In this document: one piece after another, positions 44,146 through 54,090 of the stretch | Position numbering within the stretch: position 1 is the stretch's first letter | Layout of the letters: each line of letters opens with the position of its first letter | Assembly (NCBI RefSeq): GCF_001189845.1 | Contig: NZ_LFLZ01000051.1 | Span: forward strand, 1-64,000 | Source of the DNA: Bradyrhizobium tropiciagri | GTDB lineage: Bacteria > Pseudomonadota > Alphaproteobacteria > Rhizobiales > Xanthobacteraceae | DNA length: 64,000 bases | Direction: 5' to 3' | Notes under the pieces: model-generated | Databases searched by the model: none | What the model was told of the DNA's origin: nothing | The model's input: the letters and a program-made list of their open reading frames with translations, nothing else | Made by a program: the position numbers and the translations under genes

Positions 44146-45627
44146 TCAGAGAAAGTCCTTGCCGGCCTCCGCGGCGAACCGGCCCGGATCGCCCTCCCAG
44201 ACGATCCGTGCGTGCTCCAGCACGTAGACGCGGTCGGCATGCGGAAGCGCGAAGGTCACGTTCTGCTCGCCGAGCAGCACCGTGATCTTCGTGGTCTGGC
44301 GCAGCCTCTCCAGCGCCTTCGACAGCAGTTCGAGGATGACGGGCGCAAGGCCAAGCGTCGGCTCGTCCAGGATCAGGATCTGCGGCTGCATCATCAATGC
44401 ACGCCCGATCGCCAGCATCTGCTGCTCGCCGCCGGACAGCGTCTGCGCCATCTGGCCTTGCCGCTCCTTCAGGATCGGGAACAGCTCGAACAGCCAGGCG
44501 AGCTGCTTGGCCCGTGCCGCGTCATCGAGGTGCTGGCCGCCGAGATCGAGGTTCTCGCGCACCGTCATCTCGCCGAACAGTTCGCGCGATTCCGGACATT
44601 GCACGAGGCCGGAGCGGGCGATCTTCGCCGGCCCGGTGCCGCGCAGCTTCTCACCACCACGCAGGATCTCGCCGGTGTAGGGCAGGAAGCCCGAGATGGT
44701 GTTGAACAGCGTGGTCTTGCCGGCGCCGTTGAGGCCGACGACGGAGACGAACTCGCCCTCATGGACGTGGATCGAGACGTTCTCCAGCGCCTGCGCCTTG
44801 CCGTAATGCACGCTGACATTCTCGACCTGCAGTAGCGGCACCTTGTCCTTGAACGAGGTCTCGGGCCGCGCATGGGTCTCGATCGCGCCGCCGAGATAGA
44901 CCCGGCGCACGGTCTCGTTCTTCATCACGTCCTCGGCGCGGCCGGTCGTGATCTCCTCGCCGAGATACATCGCGAGCACGCGGTCGACCAGCGCCGCGAC
45001 GCTCTTGACGTTGTGGTCGACCAGCATCACCGCGCGCCCTTCGTCGCGGAAGCTGCGGATCAATGCGGAGAACGTGCCGACCTCTGCGCTGGTCAGGCCG
45101 GCAAACGGCTCGTCGACCAGCACCACCTTCGGGTCGCGCGCGATCGCCTTCGCCAGCTCAAGCCGGCGCAGATCGGCGAACGGCAGCGTCGGCGGCCGGC
45201 GGTCCATCACCGCCCCGAGGCCGACGCGCTCAGCGATCCACTTGGCGCGCTCGGTCAGCGCCCTGTCGGGAAACAGCATGAACAGGCTGTCGGGCAGCAG
45301 CGCCACCATGATGTTCTCGAGCACCGTCTGCCGGTTCAGCGGCCGCGAGTGCTGGAACACCATGCCAAAGCCCTTGCGCGCGATCTTGTGCGCCGGCAGG
45401 CCTGCAACATTCTCGCCCTCGAACAGCACCTCGCCTGCGGTCGGGCGCTCGATGCCCATCACGCTCTTCATCGCGGTCGATTTGCCGGATCCGTTCGGCC
45501 CGATCAGGCCGAGGATCTCGCCGGGGCGCAGCTCGAAGTTCAGATTCTTCACCGCGGTCAGGCCGCCGAACCGCTTGGTCAGGCCGCGAACCGCGAGCGT
45601 CGGAGTTTTGGTCACAGTCTGGTCCAT
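44146..45627 (-). CDS. Fused LivG-LivF type ABC transporter ATPase
   Basis: The protein has 493 residues carrying two ATPase domains that are normally separate. Domain 1 (LivG-like) has Walker A GPNGSGKST (43-51), Walker B VVLVDEPFAGL and an altered signature, LPFADLRRLELAKA instead of LPYGxQRRLEIARA. Domain 2 (LivF-like, from ~262) has Walker A GLNGAGKTT near 300, the intact signature LSGGEQQMLAIGRALM and LILDEPTLGLAP. Together they energise the permeases encoded next door. The start shares one base with the livM stop (TGATG). The lost glycine in the first signature suggests one degenerate ATP site. Confidence 0.9.
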   Translation of the reverse strand: MDQTVTKTPTLAVRGLTKRFGGLTAVKNLNFELRPGEILGLIGPNGSGKSTAMKSVMGIERPTAGEVLFEGENVAGLPAHKIARKGFGMVFQHSRPLNRQTVLENIMVALLPDSLFMLFPDRALTERAKWIAERVGLGAVMDRRPPTLPFADLRRLELAKAIARDPKVVLVDEPFAGLTSAEVGTFSALIRSFRDEGRAVMLVDHNVKSVAALVDRVLAMYLGEEITTGRAEDVMKNETVRRVYLGGAIETHARPETSFKDKVPLLQVENVSVHYGKAQALENVSIHVHEGEFVSVVGLNGAGKTTLFNTISGFLPYTGEILRGGEKLRGTGPAKIARSGLVQCPESRELFGEMTVRENLDLGGQHLDDAARAKQLAWLFELFPILKERQGQMAQTLSGGEQQMLAIGRALMMQPQILILDEPTLGLAPVILELLSKALERLRQTTKITVLLGEQNVTFALPHADRVYVLEHARIVWEGDPGRFAAEAGKDFL

Positions 45628-46553
45628 CAGGAGCGCGCCTCGCGTGACAGGGCCGCTCCGAGGAAACCGCCGGGGAAGAACAGGACGACGAGCAGCGCCA
45701 CCGCCGAGACGATGAAGGTCGCAAGCTCGCCGGTCGGGCGCAGGAATTCGCCGGCCACGATCAGGAAGATCGCACCTAACGCAGCCCCCAGCACGGTACG
45801 CCGGCCGCCGAGCACCGCGGACACGATCACGTTCACGCCGACCGCGACGTCGACCACGGTACCGACCGAGGCGGTGCCGAAGTAGAACACCAGCAGCGCG
45901 CCGGACAGTCCGGAGAAGAAGGCGCTGACGATGAAGGCCGCGAGCTTGTGCTTGACGATGTTGAAGCCGAGCGCGCCGGCCTGCACCGGATCCTGCCCGC
46001 TCGCCTGCAACACGAGACCGACAGGCGATTGCGACAGGCCGTACAGGATGGCCGCGCTGATGGTCATGAACCCGAGCGCGATCCAGTAATTGGCGCCGGC
46101 ATTGATGGTGATGACGTCGGGGATGGTCAGCCCGATCTCGCCGCCGGTCAGGTCAGCGAACACCACGACGAAGTTCTGCAGCATCAAGACCGCGACCAGC
46201 GTGGTGAGGCCGAAATACGGTCCCCTCACCCGCAGCGCCGGCAGCGCCAGCACGAAGCCCGCGACGACAGACGCCAGCGCGCCGAGCAGGATGCAGACGT
46301 AGACCGACCAGCCGAACTGGTTGTTGAGGATGCCGGCCGTATAGGCCCCGGTGCCGATCAGGAAGGTCGGCCCGAAATTGACCTCGCCGGCGAAGCCGAA
46401 CAGCAGGTCCCAGGCCATCGCGAACACGCCGAAATAGAACGCGACGGTGAGCAGCCCGAGGATGTAGCCCGAGACGTAGAGCGGCAGCGTCGCAGCAACC
46501 ACCACGCATACCAGCGAAATGAAGAACAGGCGCGACGTGAAGAAATTGGCCAT
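45627..46553 (-). CDS. livM: Branched-chain amino acid-type ABC transporter permease (LivM)
   Basis: The protein has 308 residues with eight to nine membrane segments. It has the LivM signature segments MAWDLLFGFAGEVNFGP and VRGPYFGLTTLVAVLMLQNF. It pairs with LivH, which ends one base upstream. The length is usual for the family. Confidence 0.9.
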   Translation of the reverse strand: MANFFTSRLFFISLVCVVVAATLPLYVSGYILGLLTVAFYFGVFAMAWDLLFGFAGEVNFGPTFLIGTGAYTAGILNNQFGWSVYVCILLGALASVVAGFVLALPALRVRGPYFGLTTLVAVLMLQNFVVVFADLTGGEIGLTIPDVITINAGANYWIALGFMTISAAILYGLSQSPVGLVLQASGQDPVQAGALGFNIVKHKLAAFIVSAFFSGLSGALLVFYFGTASVGTVVDVAVGVNVIVSAVLGGRRTVLGAALGAIFLIVAGEFLRPTGELATFIVSAVALLVVLFFPGGFLGAALSREARS

Positions 46554-46554
46554 C

Positions 46555-47430
46555 TCAGCGCCTCCCGAGCAGGCCTTGAGGCCGGATATACATCACGAAG
46601 ACAAGCAGCAGCAGCGCCGGAATGGTGCGGTAGGCCGGCGAGATCATGTAGGCGGTGATGGTCTCGAGATAGCCGACGACGAAGGCCGCGATCAGCGAGC
46701 CCGACACGCTGCCGAGACCGCCGAGCACCACGATCGAGAACGCGCTCGCCGTCAGCGGCCCGACGCTGTAGGAGCTGACGCCGAGGAACATGCCGAGCAG
46801 TACGCCAGCGATACCGGCGAGGATGCCGTAGATGCCCCACACCACGATGTAGATCTGGGTGAGCTCGAGCCCGAGCAGCGTGACGCCGCGCGGGTTCATC
46901 GAGGCCGCCAGCACCGCCTTGCCGGTGCGGGTTCGGTTCACCAGGAGCCACAGCAGGCCGATCACGAGGCAGCATACCAGCGCGGTGAAGATGTTGTTGC
47001 GCGGCGTGCGGTTGCCGAAGATATCGACGACGCCCTCGACGATCGGCAGCACCGTCTTGGCGTTGTTGGTGAAGAAATAGGCGATCAGCTCTTGGATCAT
47101 GATGCCCCACAGCAGGGTGCCGGTGAGGACGAAGATTTCCTTCTCCTCATTGGGGATCCGCGTCGAATTCTGGATCGGCTTCACGACCGCGAAATAGGTT
47201 GCGAACGACACGATCAGCGCCACGCCGACACCGAACAGCGCACCGGTGTAGATGTCGAGGTGCAGCACGCTGGCCGCGGCCCAGGCCGCGACCGCTGCGG
47301 CCACCATGATGGCACCGTGGGAGAGGTTGAGAACGCCGGAGACACCGAAGATCAGGGTGAAGCCAGTCGCGCCGAGCGCATAGAGCGCGCTGATGGCAAA
47401 GCCATCGATCAGGATTTGTAAGGCAAGCAT
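46555..47430 (-). CDS. livH: Branched-chain amino acid-type ABC transporter permease (LivH)
   Basis: The protein has 291 residues. GFAISALYALGATGFTLIFG and VLNLSHGAIMVAAAVA are the LivH signature segments near the N-terminus. It has eight or so membrane segments. A stem-loop at 47488-47514 separates it from the upstream binding-protein gene, which would allow different mRNA levels. Confidence 0.9.
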   Translation of the reverse strand: MLALQILIDGFAISALYALGATGFTLIFGVSGVLNLSHGAIMVAAAVAAWAAASVLHLDIYTGALFGVGVALIVSFATYFAVVKPIQNSTRIPNEEKEIFVLTGTLLWGIMIQELIAYFFTNNAKTVLPIVEGVVDIFGNRTPRNNIFTALVCCLVIGLLWLLVNRTRTGKAVLAASMNPRGVTLLGLELTQIYIVVWGIYGILAGIAGVLLGMFLGVSSYSVGPLTASAFSIVVLGGLGSVSGSLIAAFVVGYLETITAYMISPAYRTIPALLLLVFVMYIRPQGLLGRR

Positions 47431-47487
47431 CTCATATCGGCCGCGGCAGCAGGGCTGCCTGTTGTGGAGGAGGCGGAACTGAATAGG

Positions 47488-47514
47488 GATGCTCCCGGGA
47501 GCGGCCCGGGAGCA
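47488..47514 (-). promoter_or_regulatory. Perfect 11-bp stem-loop between binding-protein gene and livH
   Basis: ATGCTCCCGGG pairs with CCCGGGAGCAT around a 5-base loop. No T-run follows on the minus strand, so it looks like an mRNA-stabilising or attenuating hairpin, as is common after binding-protein genes of ABC operons. Confidence 0.7.
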
Positions 47515-47524
47515 TGATCATCAG

Positions 47525-48781
47525 TCAGTTCGTGGTGAGCTTGATGAAGCTCGGGAACTTGAGATCGCTCTTGGCGACCTCCTTCGGCCACACCGCGACC
47601 TGCTTGCCGCCCTGCCACTGCAGCATCAGTCCGGTGATCAGGCCCTTGCCGTACTTGATCGAATGGGTGAAGGGATCGTCCTTGCCGTAGAACTGGACGC
47701 GCCCGATGGTGCCTTCCCAATCGGTCTTCTCCAGCGCATCGACCATCTTGTCGGCCTCGACCGAGCCGGCGCGCTTCACCGCATCCGCGATGTAGTAGAC
47801 CTCGTCATAGGCGGTGTAGCCCGCATAGGACGGATAGTTGCCGTAGCGCTTCTTGAAGCCTTCCGCGAACGGCACCGACTTCGGCGTCACCGCGACGTTC
47901 GGGCCCGACACGCCCTGATACAGCACGCCTTCCGCCGCGTCGTTGGTGTCCTTGCCGAAGGTCTCGTTGGTGGCCTGCGAGGAGATGCCGAACATCGGGA
48001 TCGGCACCTGCTGGTTCTTCCACTGCACCGTCGGCTGCACGCCGACATGCGAGATGCCGGTGATGATCACGTCGGGCTTGGCGGCTTCGACCTTGTTGAA
48101 GATCGGCGTGAAGTCGGTGGTGTCGGGCGAGAAGCGGATATGGTCGACGACCTTGAGCCCGATCTTCGGCAGGCACTCCTCGTAGCCGACATCGAGCGGC
48201 TTGGTCCAGGCCGCGTCCTCGCTCATGATGACCGCGGTCTTCATGTGCTTCTGATCGACCAGGAGCTCCTTGGCGGCGTCGCAGACCGACAGCGCCAGCG
48301 CCGCCGAGGTCAGGTAGCCGTGGAAGGTGTACTTGTTCTTCTCGTAATCGGCGTGGACGCTCTTGCTGATCTCGTTGGAGGCCGCACCGGGCGTGACGAA
48401 CGGTGTCTTCAGGCGCGAAGCCCAGGGCTCGAGCGCCAGCACCACCTCGCTGATGTAGCTCGAGATGACGACGTTGACCTTGTCCTCGTTGACGGCGCGC
48501 TGGAACGCGCGCACCGAATCCGCCGAGGATGAATGATTGTCGTAGGAGACGATTTCGATCTTGCGGCCGTCGATGCCGCCCTTGGCGTTGATCTCGTCGG
48601 CGGCCAGCTGCGCCGCCTGCGGGATCGAGGCACCGGCAATCGCCTGCGCTTCGGCAATCACGCCGATCTTGAGGGTGTCGGCGGCCTGCGCCCCACCGGG
48701 CGCGAGCGCGACAAGGCCCAAAGCGGCTGCTCCGGCGAATTGCTGCATCGCATGAAATGGCAGTCGCGATGTTCTTGTCAC
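47525..48781 (-). CDS. Branched-chain amino acid-type ABC transporter substrate-binding protein
   Basis: The GTG at 48781 behind AGGAGAG gives 418 residues. A signal peptide (FAGAAALGLVALAPGGAQA) is followed by the mature fold with KIGVIAEAQAIAGASIPQAA and MFGISSQATNETFG. It is the first gene of the operon. The product is strongly similar to the protein at 42864-44104; differences cluster around the predicted ligand-cleft loops (SISAQALSPTFW-type region against SSQATNETFG), hinting at different ligands. Confidence 0.88.
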   Translation of the reverse strand: MTRTSRLPFHAMQQFAGAAALGLVALAPGGAQAADTLKIGVIAEAQAIAGASIPQAAQLAADEINAKGGIDGRKIEIVSYDNHSSSADSVRAFQRAVNEDKVNVVISSYISEVVLALEPWASRLKTPFVTPGAASNEISKSVHADYEKNKYTFHGYLTSAALALSVCDAAKELLVDQKHMKTAVIMSEDAAWTKPLDVGYEECLPKIGLKVVDHIRFSPDTTDFTPIFNKVEAAKPDVIITGISHVGVQPTVQWKNQQVPIPMFGISSQATNETFGKDTNDAAEGVLYQGVSGPNVAVTPKSVPFAEGFKKRYGNYPSYAGYTAYDEVYYIADAVKRAGSVEADKMVDALEKTDWEGTIGRVQFYGKDDPFTHSIKYGKGLITGLMLQWQGGKQVAVWPKEVAKSDLKFPSFIKLTTN

Positions 48782-49206
48782 TCTGTTTCTCTCCTCTTGT
48801 TGTTTTTCGGCTGCTTCGAGCTCTTGGGGCCGGACTATAGCCGCGACAAAATGCGCAGCAAGTGAAACTGCGCGCAGATCGCCATGCGTGGACGGCAACT
48901 AAAGTAGTGGGTCGGCGCAGGCAGGCTGAATAAATATGAGGCAGTCGGGAATAAGATCGCGGGGCGGCAATCTCTCCTCGCGTCATTGCCGAGCTCGAGA
49001 GCGATGACACCGAACAAGCTGCATGGCAACATACGCGCCGTCGTCCTGGCGAAAGCCAGGACCCATTACCCCAAATCTCAATTGCTGCGCGACGCCAGGG
49101 CCGCGATCCCGCTCATCACCGAAGGCGGTGGTTATGGGTCCTGGCTTTCGCCAGGACGACGAACGATGAGTCCCGCCTGCAACTTCCGCTGCGACGTAAG
49201 CCCGCC
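48782..49206. other. Gene-free region: liv promoter and a dispersed repeat
   Basis: It contains the leader of the binding-protein gene (to about 48900) and an inverted repeat at 49040-49160. No coding frame is supported. Confidence 0.6.
49040..49160. repeat. Inverted repeat element with CTGGCGAAAGCCAGGACC arms
   Basis: The arms GTCGTCCTGGCGAAAGCCAG (49040-49070) and GGTCCTGGCTTTCGCCAGGA (49131-49160) are near-perfect complements around a ~60-base centre. Each arm is itself a small palindrome. I recognise it as a dispersed intergenic repeat of Bradyrhizobium-type genomes. Confidence 0.75.
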
Positions 49207-50801
49207 CTACTCCGCCATCTCAGCCGGCGGCCGCGCGGCGGGACCGGCGAGCGGGCGCTCTTCCATCGTGATCATGCAGATCGAAGCGGTGGTCAGCAGC
49301 ACGGCGGCGGCGCCGAACACGTAGCGGAACGCATGGATCATGTCGGCCATCGGGATCGCGCTGACCGTGCCGGCGGCCGCGGCATGATGCTCGCCGGCCA
49401 GCGAGATGTCGGTGCCGAGCGTCATCAGCAGGATCGTCGTGAAGGCGGCGACCGTGAACGAGGCCATCATCGCGCGGAAGAAGTTCATCGCGCCGGTCAC
49501 GGTGCCGACCTGCGGCCGCGCCACGGCGTTCTGCAGCGATACAACGCTGATCGGGAATGTGGTGCCGAGCCCGAGTGCGAACACGCTCATCAGCGTCAGC
49601 AAGCCCCACAGCGGCAGCGTCGTCACGGCCATGCCGACCGCACAGATCGCGGCCACCGAGGTGCCGACGATCGCGACACGCTTGTAGTGCTTGGCCTTCG
49701 CCATGGTGCGGCCGGCGATCGCCGCACCAAAGGTCGAGATCGCCGCGAGCGGGATCAGCGCAAGGCCGGCCTCGCTGGCGGTGAGGTGATAGACCACCTC
49801 GTAATACAGCGGCAGATGCACGGTCAGGCCGACCATGGCGCCGAGCGCACAGCCGCCCGCGCCCATCGCGAACGGCACCACCGAGCCGCCAAGCAGCGAC
49901 AGCGGCAGGAACGGCTCGTCGGCACGGCGCGCATGCCAGACAAAGGCGCCGGCGAGCGCGATCGAGGCGCCGATCATCGCGGTGATGGTCGGCGACAGCC
50001 AGGACAGGCGGGTGCCGCCCCAGGTCAGCACCAGCATCAGCACCACGGCCGAGGCCATCAGCAGCACGCCGCCGAGCCAGTCGACCTTGCGCTTGCGGTG
50101 GAACACCGGGATCTTGCTCATCTTCGGCAGCAGCAGCGCCAGCGCCGCCGCCGCGAGCGGCAAATTGATCCAGAAAATCATCGACCAGTGCAGATGCTCG
50201 GCGAACACGCCGCCGACGACCGGGCCGAGAATGCGCCGGCCATCCAGACGCTGGAGAAATAGGCCTGGTAGCGTCCGCGCTCGCGCGGGGTGACCACGTC
50301 GGAGATCACGGTCTGGACCACCGGCATGATGCCGCCGCCGCCGAGGCCCTGCAGGCCGCGGGCAATGATCAGCATGGTCATGCTGGGCGCGATGGCGCAC
50401 AGCACCGAGCCGACCACGAACAGGCTGAGCGAGGTGATGATCATGACGCGGCGGCCATAGATGTCGCTCAGCGTGCCGAACACCGGCGCCACCGCGGTCG
50501 AGGCGAGCAGATAGGCCGTGATCACCCAGGAGAGATTGGTGACGTCGTGAAACTGGCGCCCGATCGTCGGCAGCGCGGTCGCGACGATGGTCTGGTCGAG
50601 CGCGGCCAGGAACATCGTCAGCATCAGGCTGATCACGATGGTGCGGACTTCATCCGGATTGAGCGGTGCCGGCGGCGCCAGCGGCGGCGCATCGCTGAGT
50701 TCGATCACCTCGCTCGGGAGGTGAGACAGCTCTTCGGCAATGTCGTCAGGCAATGTGGATTGGTCGGCAGGAAACGGGCTCTGCCGTTCATACTTGTTCA
50801 T
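49207..50801 (-). pseudogene. MFS drug-efflux type transporter (DHA2, 14-TM), frameshifted near 50232
   Basis: The N-terminal frame from ATG 50801 carries an Asp/Pro-rich cytosolic lead and the DHA2 motifs LDQTIVATALPTIGRQF and LSDIYGRRVMII, then GRYQAYFSSVWMAGA. The second frame continues ILGPVVGGVFAEHLHWSMIF and the remaining membrane segments to 49207. One G is missing near 50232 (AATGGCGCC read as AATGCGCC). Restored, it has about 531 residues, the usual DHA2 length. It is probably a multidrug or metabolite exporter. I judge this more likely a consensus error than decay. Confidence 0.82.
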
Positions 50802-50993
50802 CTGGGGCGTAATGCTGCTGCGCGGGCGCGTCCCGCGATGGAATCATTCTCTGGTTCGCAATTTATGCAGCAATTGCCTGCTGAGGCAGGCACCTCAGCG
50901 CATGGGTGCATCCCGCCGCGATGTTCTCGCGATGACGTGATCGCAGAGCAGCCGGCGCCGGCTCTCGCGACGTCGGCCTTACGTCTCAAAAAT

Positions 50994-51515
50994 CTACTTG
51001 GCGGCCTTCGGCCGCTTCTTCAACTGAGCCCGTTTCGGCAGCAAGGCCGGCCAGCGCACGATGTGATCCTCGAGATCGGCGTCGTTGACATCGATCTCGG
51101 TGCCTTCCACCCGGCCGCGCACCGAGACCCCGGCCTCGTGAACGGTGTTGGGATCGCCCGAGATCAGGGGATGCCACCAATAGAGGTCGCGCCCCTCGGC
51201 CACGAGGCGGTAGCCGCAGCTCGGCGGCAGCCAGTTCAGGGTGCGGACATTTTCGGGCGTGAGGCGGACGCAATCCGGAACCTGCTCGGAGCGATTCGAA
51301 TAGTCCTTGCAGGCGCACAGGCCGGCATCGAGCAGCTTGCAGGAGATATGGGTGAAATAGATCTTCCCGGTGTCCTCGTCCTCGAGCTTCTCCAGGCAGC
51401 AGCGTGCGCAGCCGTCACACAGGCTTTCCCATTCGGCGTTGGACATCTCCTCCAACGTCTTGGTTTTCCAGAAGAATCCCTCTTGGCCCGACGGGCGCTT
51501 GGGCGGTGCGGTCAT
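50994..51515 (-). CDS. YcgN-family cysteine cluster protein (UPF0260)
   Basis: The protein has 173 residues. The conserved cysteine cluster appears as CDGCARCCLEKLEDEDTGK, then CKLLDAGLCACKDYSNR and VPDCVRL. The segment LPPSCGYRLVAEGRDLYWWH is typical. This widely conserved family probably binds a metal or Fe-S centre; its role is unknown. The tail is Lys-rich. Confidence 0.9.
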   Translation of the reverse strand: MTAPPKRPSGQEGFFWKTKTLEEMSNAEWESLCDGCARCCLEKLEDEDTGKIYFTHISCKLLDAGLCACKDYSNRSEQVPDCVRLTPENVRTLNWLPPSCGYRLVAEGRDLYWWHPLISGDPNTVHEAGVSVRGRVEGTEIDVNDADLEDHIVRWPALLPKRAQLKKRPKAAK

Positions 51516-51803
51516 GATATCCCTGAAATGGCGGTACTGCTCTTCTTGGGGCGCCGGCGCGGCTCGCGCAAGTGGGTGGTATTGCGGGGTCGAAAAAGCC
51601 GGTGGGCAGCGTTAGGGCTTTCATTAAATTCGCAAGCCGCGCCATTGGTTTATGGCAGCCGCTCGGATAGAACGTGGAACGAGTCCCCAACGACGCAAAA
51701 GCGCCTTGGGATTGCCGCAACATCGAAGCAAGACGCTGGCCTGTGCCCATTTCGGGCGCCCGCAGCGCTGTCGAACTGATCAAGGGTCCGGTCCTTTCAG
51801 ATC

Positions 51804-54089
51804 ATGCCGTCGCATTGGAAACAGAAGGTCCGGAACTTTTTCCTGGACCTCGATGCGCGTATCGACTCGACGCTGTTCTCGTCGGGCAAGGGCCTGCGCG
51901 AGCTCTACGAGCGCTATTCCACCTTCATGGACCGCTTCTATGTCGGCCGCTGGAAGCGCTGGGTGTTCATCGAGCCGTTGTCGGAGGCCGCGACCATCGG
52001 GCTCGGCGGCATGATCCTGATGCTGACGCTGGCGATCCCCGCCTTCCGCGAGACCGCCGACGAGGACTGGCTGAAGAAATCCGACCTCGCGGTGACCTTC
52101 CTCGACCGCTACGGCAACCCGATCGGCAGCCGCGGCATCAAGCATAATGACTCGATCCCGCTGGAAGATTTTCCGGACAATCTGATCAAGGCGACGCTCG
52201 CTACCGAGGACCGCCGCTTCTACGACCATTTCGGCATCGACGTGCCGGGCCTCGCCCGCGCGCTCGTCACCAACGCGCAAGCCGGCGGCGTCCGCCAGGG
52301 CGGTTCGTCGATCACCCAGCAGCTCGCCAAGAACCTGTTCCTGAACAACGAGCGCACCATCGAGCGCAAGGTGAAGGAAGCCTTCCTCGCGATCTGGCTG
52401 GAGACGCGCCTCACCAAGAACGAGATCCTGAAGCTCTATCTCGATCGCGCCTATATGGGCGGCGGCACCTTCGGCGTCGACGGCGCCGCGCATTTCTACT
52501 TCAACAAGTCGGTGCGCGACGTGAACCTCGCGGAAGCCGCGATGCTCGCAGGCCTGTTCAAGGCGCCGACCAAATACGCCCCGCACATCAACCTGCCGGC
52601 GGCCCGCGCCCGCGCCAACGTCGTGCTCGACAACCTCGTCGATGCCGGCTTCATGACCGAAGGCCAGGTGTTCGGCGCCCGCCGCAACCCGGCGGTCGCG
52701 GTCGACCGGCGCGACGAGAATTCGCCGAACTACTATCTCGACTATGCCTTCGACGAGATGCGCAAGCTGGTCGACACCTTCCCGAAATCCTACACCGAGC
52801 GTGTCTTCGTGGTCCGCACCGCGATCGACATGAACGTGCAGAAGGCGGCCGAGGAAGCGATCGAGAACCAGCTCCGGCAGTTCGGGCGCGACTATCACGC
52901 GACGCAGGCCGCGACCGTGGTGTCCGATCTCGACGGCGGCATCCGCGCCATGGTCGGCGGACGCGACTATGGCGCCAGCCAGTTCAATCGCGCCACCGAT
53001 GCGTACCGGCAGCCCGGCTCGTCGTTCAAGCCTTACGTCTACACCACGGCGCTGCTGAACGGCTTCACGCCGAATTCCAAGGTTGTCGACGGCCCGGTCT
53101 GTATCGGCAATTGGTGCCCGCAGAACTATGGCCATTCCTATTCGGGTCAGGTCACACTGACCCAGGCCATCACACGTTCGATCAACGTGGTGCCGGTCAA
53201 GCTCTCGATCATGCTGGGCGGCAAGGAAGGCCCGAAGGCCGGCCGCGCCAAGATCGTCGAGGTGGCGCGCCGCTTCGGCCTCAAGGCGCCGCTGCCCGAT
53301 ACGCCGTCGCTGCCAATCGGCTCCGACGAAGTCACGGTACTGGAGCACGCAGTTGCGTATGCGACCTTCCCGAACCGCGGCAAGTCGGTGACGCCGCATT
53401 CGGTGCTCGAGGTGCGCACCGGCGCCGGCGATCTGGTGTGGCGCTGGGACCGCGACGGGCCGAAACCGCGGCAGGCGATTCCGCCGAACATCGCCGCCGA
53501 CATGGCCGGCATGATGAGCCACGTGGTCAGCGAAGGCACCGCGCGCCGCGCCGCGCTCGACGGCATTCCGACCGCGGGCAAGACCGGCACCACCAATGCC
53601 TATCGCGACGCCTGGTTCGTCGGCTACACCGGCAACTTCACCTGCGCGGTGTGGTACGGCAATGACGACTATTCGCCGACCAACCGCATGACCGGCGGCT
53701 CGCTGCCGGCGCAGACCTGGCACGACATCATGGTTGCTGCGCATCAGGGCGTGGAAGTCAAGGAACTCGTCGGCGTCGGCATGGGCCAGAAGCTGCCGCC
53801 GCAACCGGCGCAGGCCAATGCCCAGGCCAACGCTGCGCCGCGCGTGCTGGAAACCAAGCCCGGTCCGCCGCCGGTCTTGACCAAGCGCGGTGCGGATATT
53901 CTGGTGCGGGTCGAGAAGCTGCTCGACGATGCGGCCAGGACCGCTGAAAAGACCACCGGCAAGACCACGCTGAACGAGCCCTCGAAGACCGGCAGGACGG
54001 AGTCCTCGAGCGCGCTGGCGTTCCCCGAAAACTACGTTGCCGCGGCCGGGCCGGACGGCGCGACGGCACCTGCGCCACGCAAGAACTGA
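51804..54089 (+). CDS. Penicillin-binding protein 1A (bifunctional transglycosylase/transpeptidase)
   Basis: The protein has 761 residues with one membrane segment at ~65-85. The glycosyltransferase-51 domain has catalytic Glu ~135 in ATEDRRFYDHFG and GGSSITQQLAKNLFL. In the transpeptidase domain the active-site Ser406 lies in QPGSSFKP, with SxN at 459-461 and KTGT at 593-596. The C-terminal ~90 residues are Ala/Pro/Lys-rich and disordered. It builds and cross-links septal or wall peptidoglycan. Two small DUF genes follow closely. Confidence 0.93.
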   Translation: MPSHWKQKVRNFFLDLDARIDSTLFSSGKGLRELYERYSTFMDRFYVGRWKRWVFIEPLSEAATIGLGGMILMLTLAIPAFRETADEDWLKKSDLAVTFLDRYGNPIGSRGIKHNDSIPLEDFPDNLIKATLATEDRRFYDHFGIDVPGLARALVTNAQAGGVRQGGSSITQQLAKNLFLNNERTIERKVKEAFLAIWLETRLTKNEILKLYLDRAYMGGGTFGVDGAAHFYFNKSVRDVNLAEAAMLAGLFKAPTKYAPHINLPAARARANVVLDNLVDAGFMTEGQVFGARRNPAVAVDRRDENSPNYYLDYAFDEMRKLVDTFPKSYTERVFVVRTAIDMNVQKAAEEAIENQLRQFGRDYHATQAATVVSDLDGGIRAMVGGRDYGASQFNRATDAYRQPGSSFKPYVYTTALLNGFTPNSKVVDGPVCIGNWCPQNYGHSYSGQVTLTQAITRSINVVPVKLSIMLGGKEGPKAGRAKIVEVARRFGLKAPLPDTPSLPIGSDEVTVLEHAVAYATFPNRGKSVTPHSVLEVRTGAGDLVWRWDRDGPKPRQAIPPNIAADMAGMMSHVVSEGTARRAALDGIPTAGKTGTTNAYRDAWFVGYTGNFTCAVWYGNDDYSPTNRMTGGSLPAQTWHDIMVAAHQGVEVKELVGVGMGQKLPPQPAQANAQANAAPRVLETKPGPPPVLTKRGADILVRVEKLLDDAARTAEKTTGKTTLNEPSKTGRTESSSALAFPENYVAAAGPDGATAPAPRKN

Positions 54090-54090
54090 C

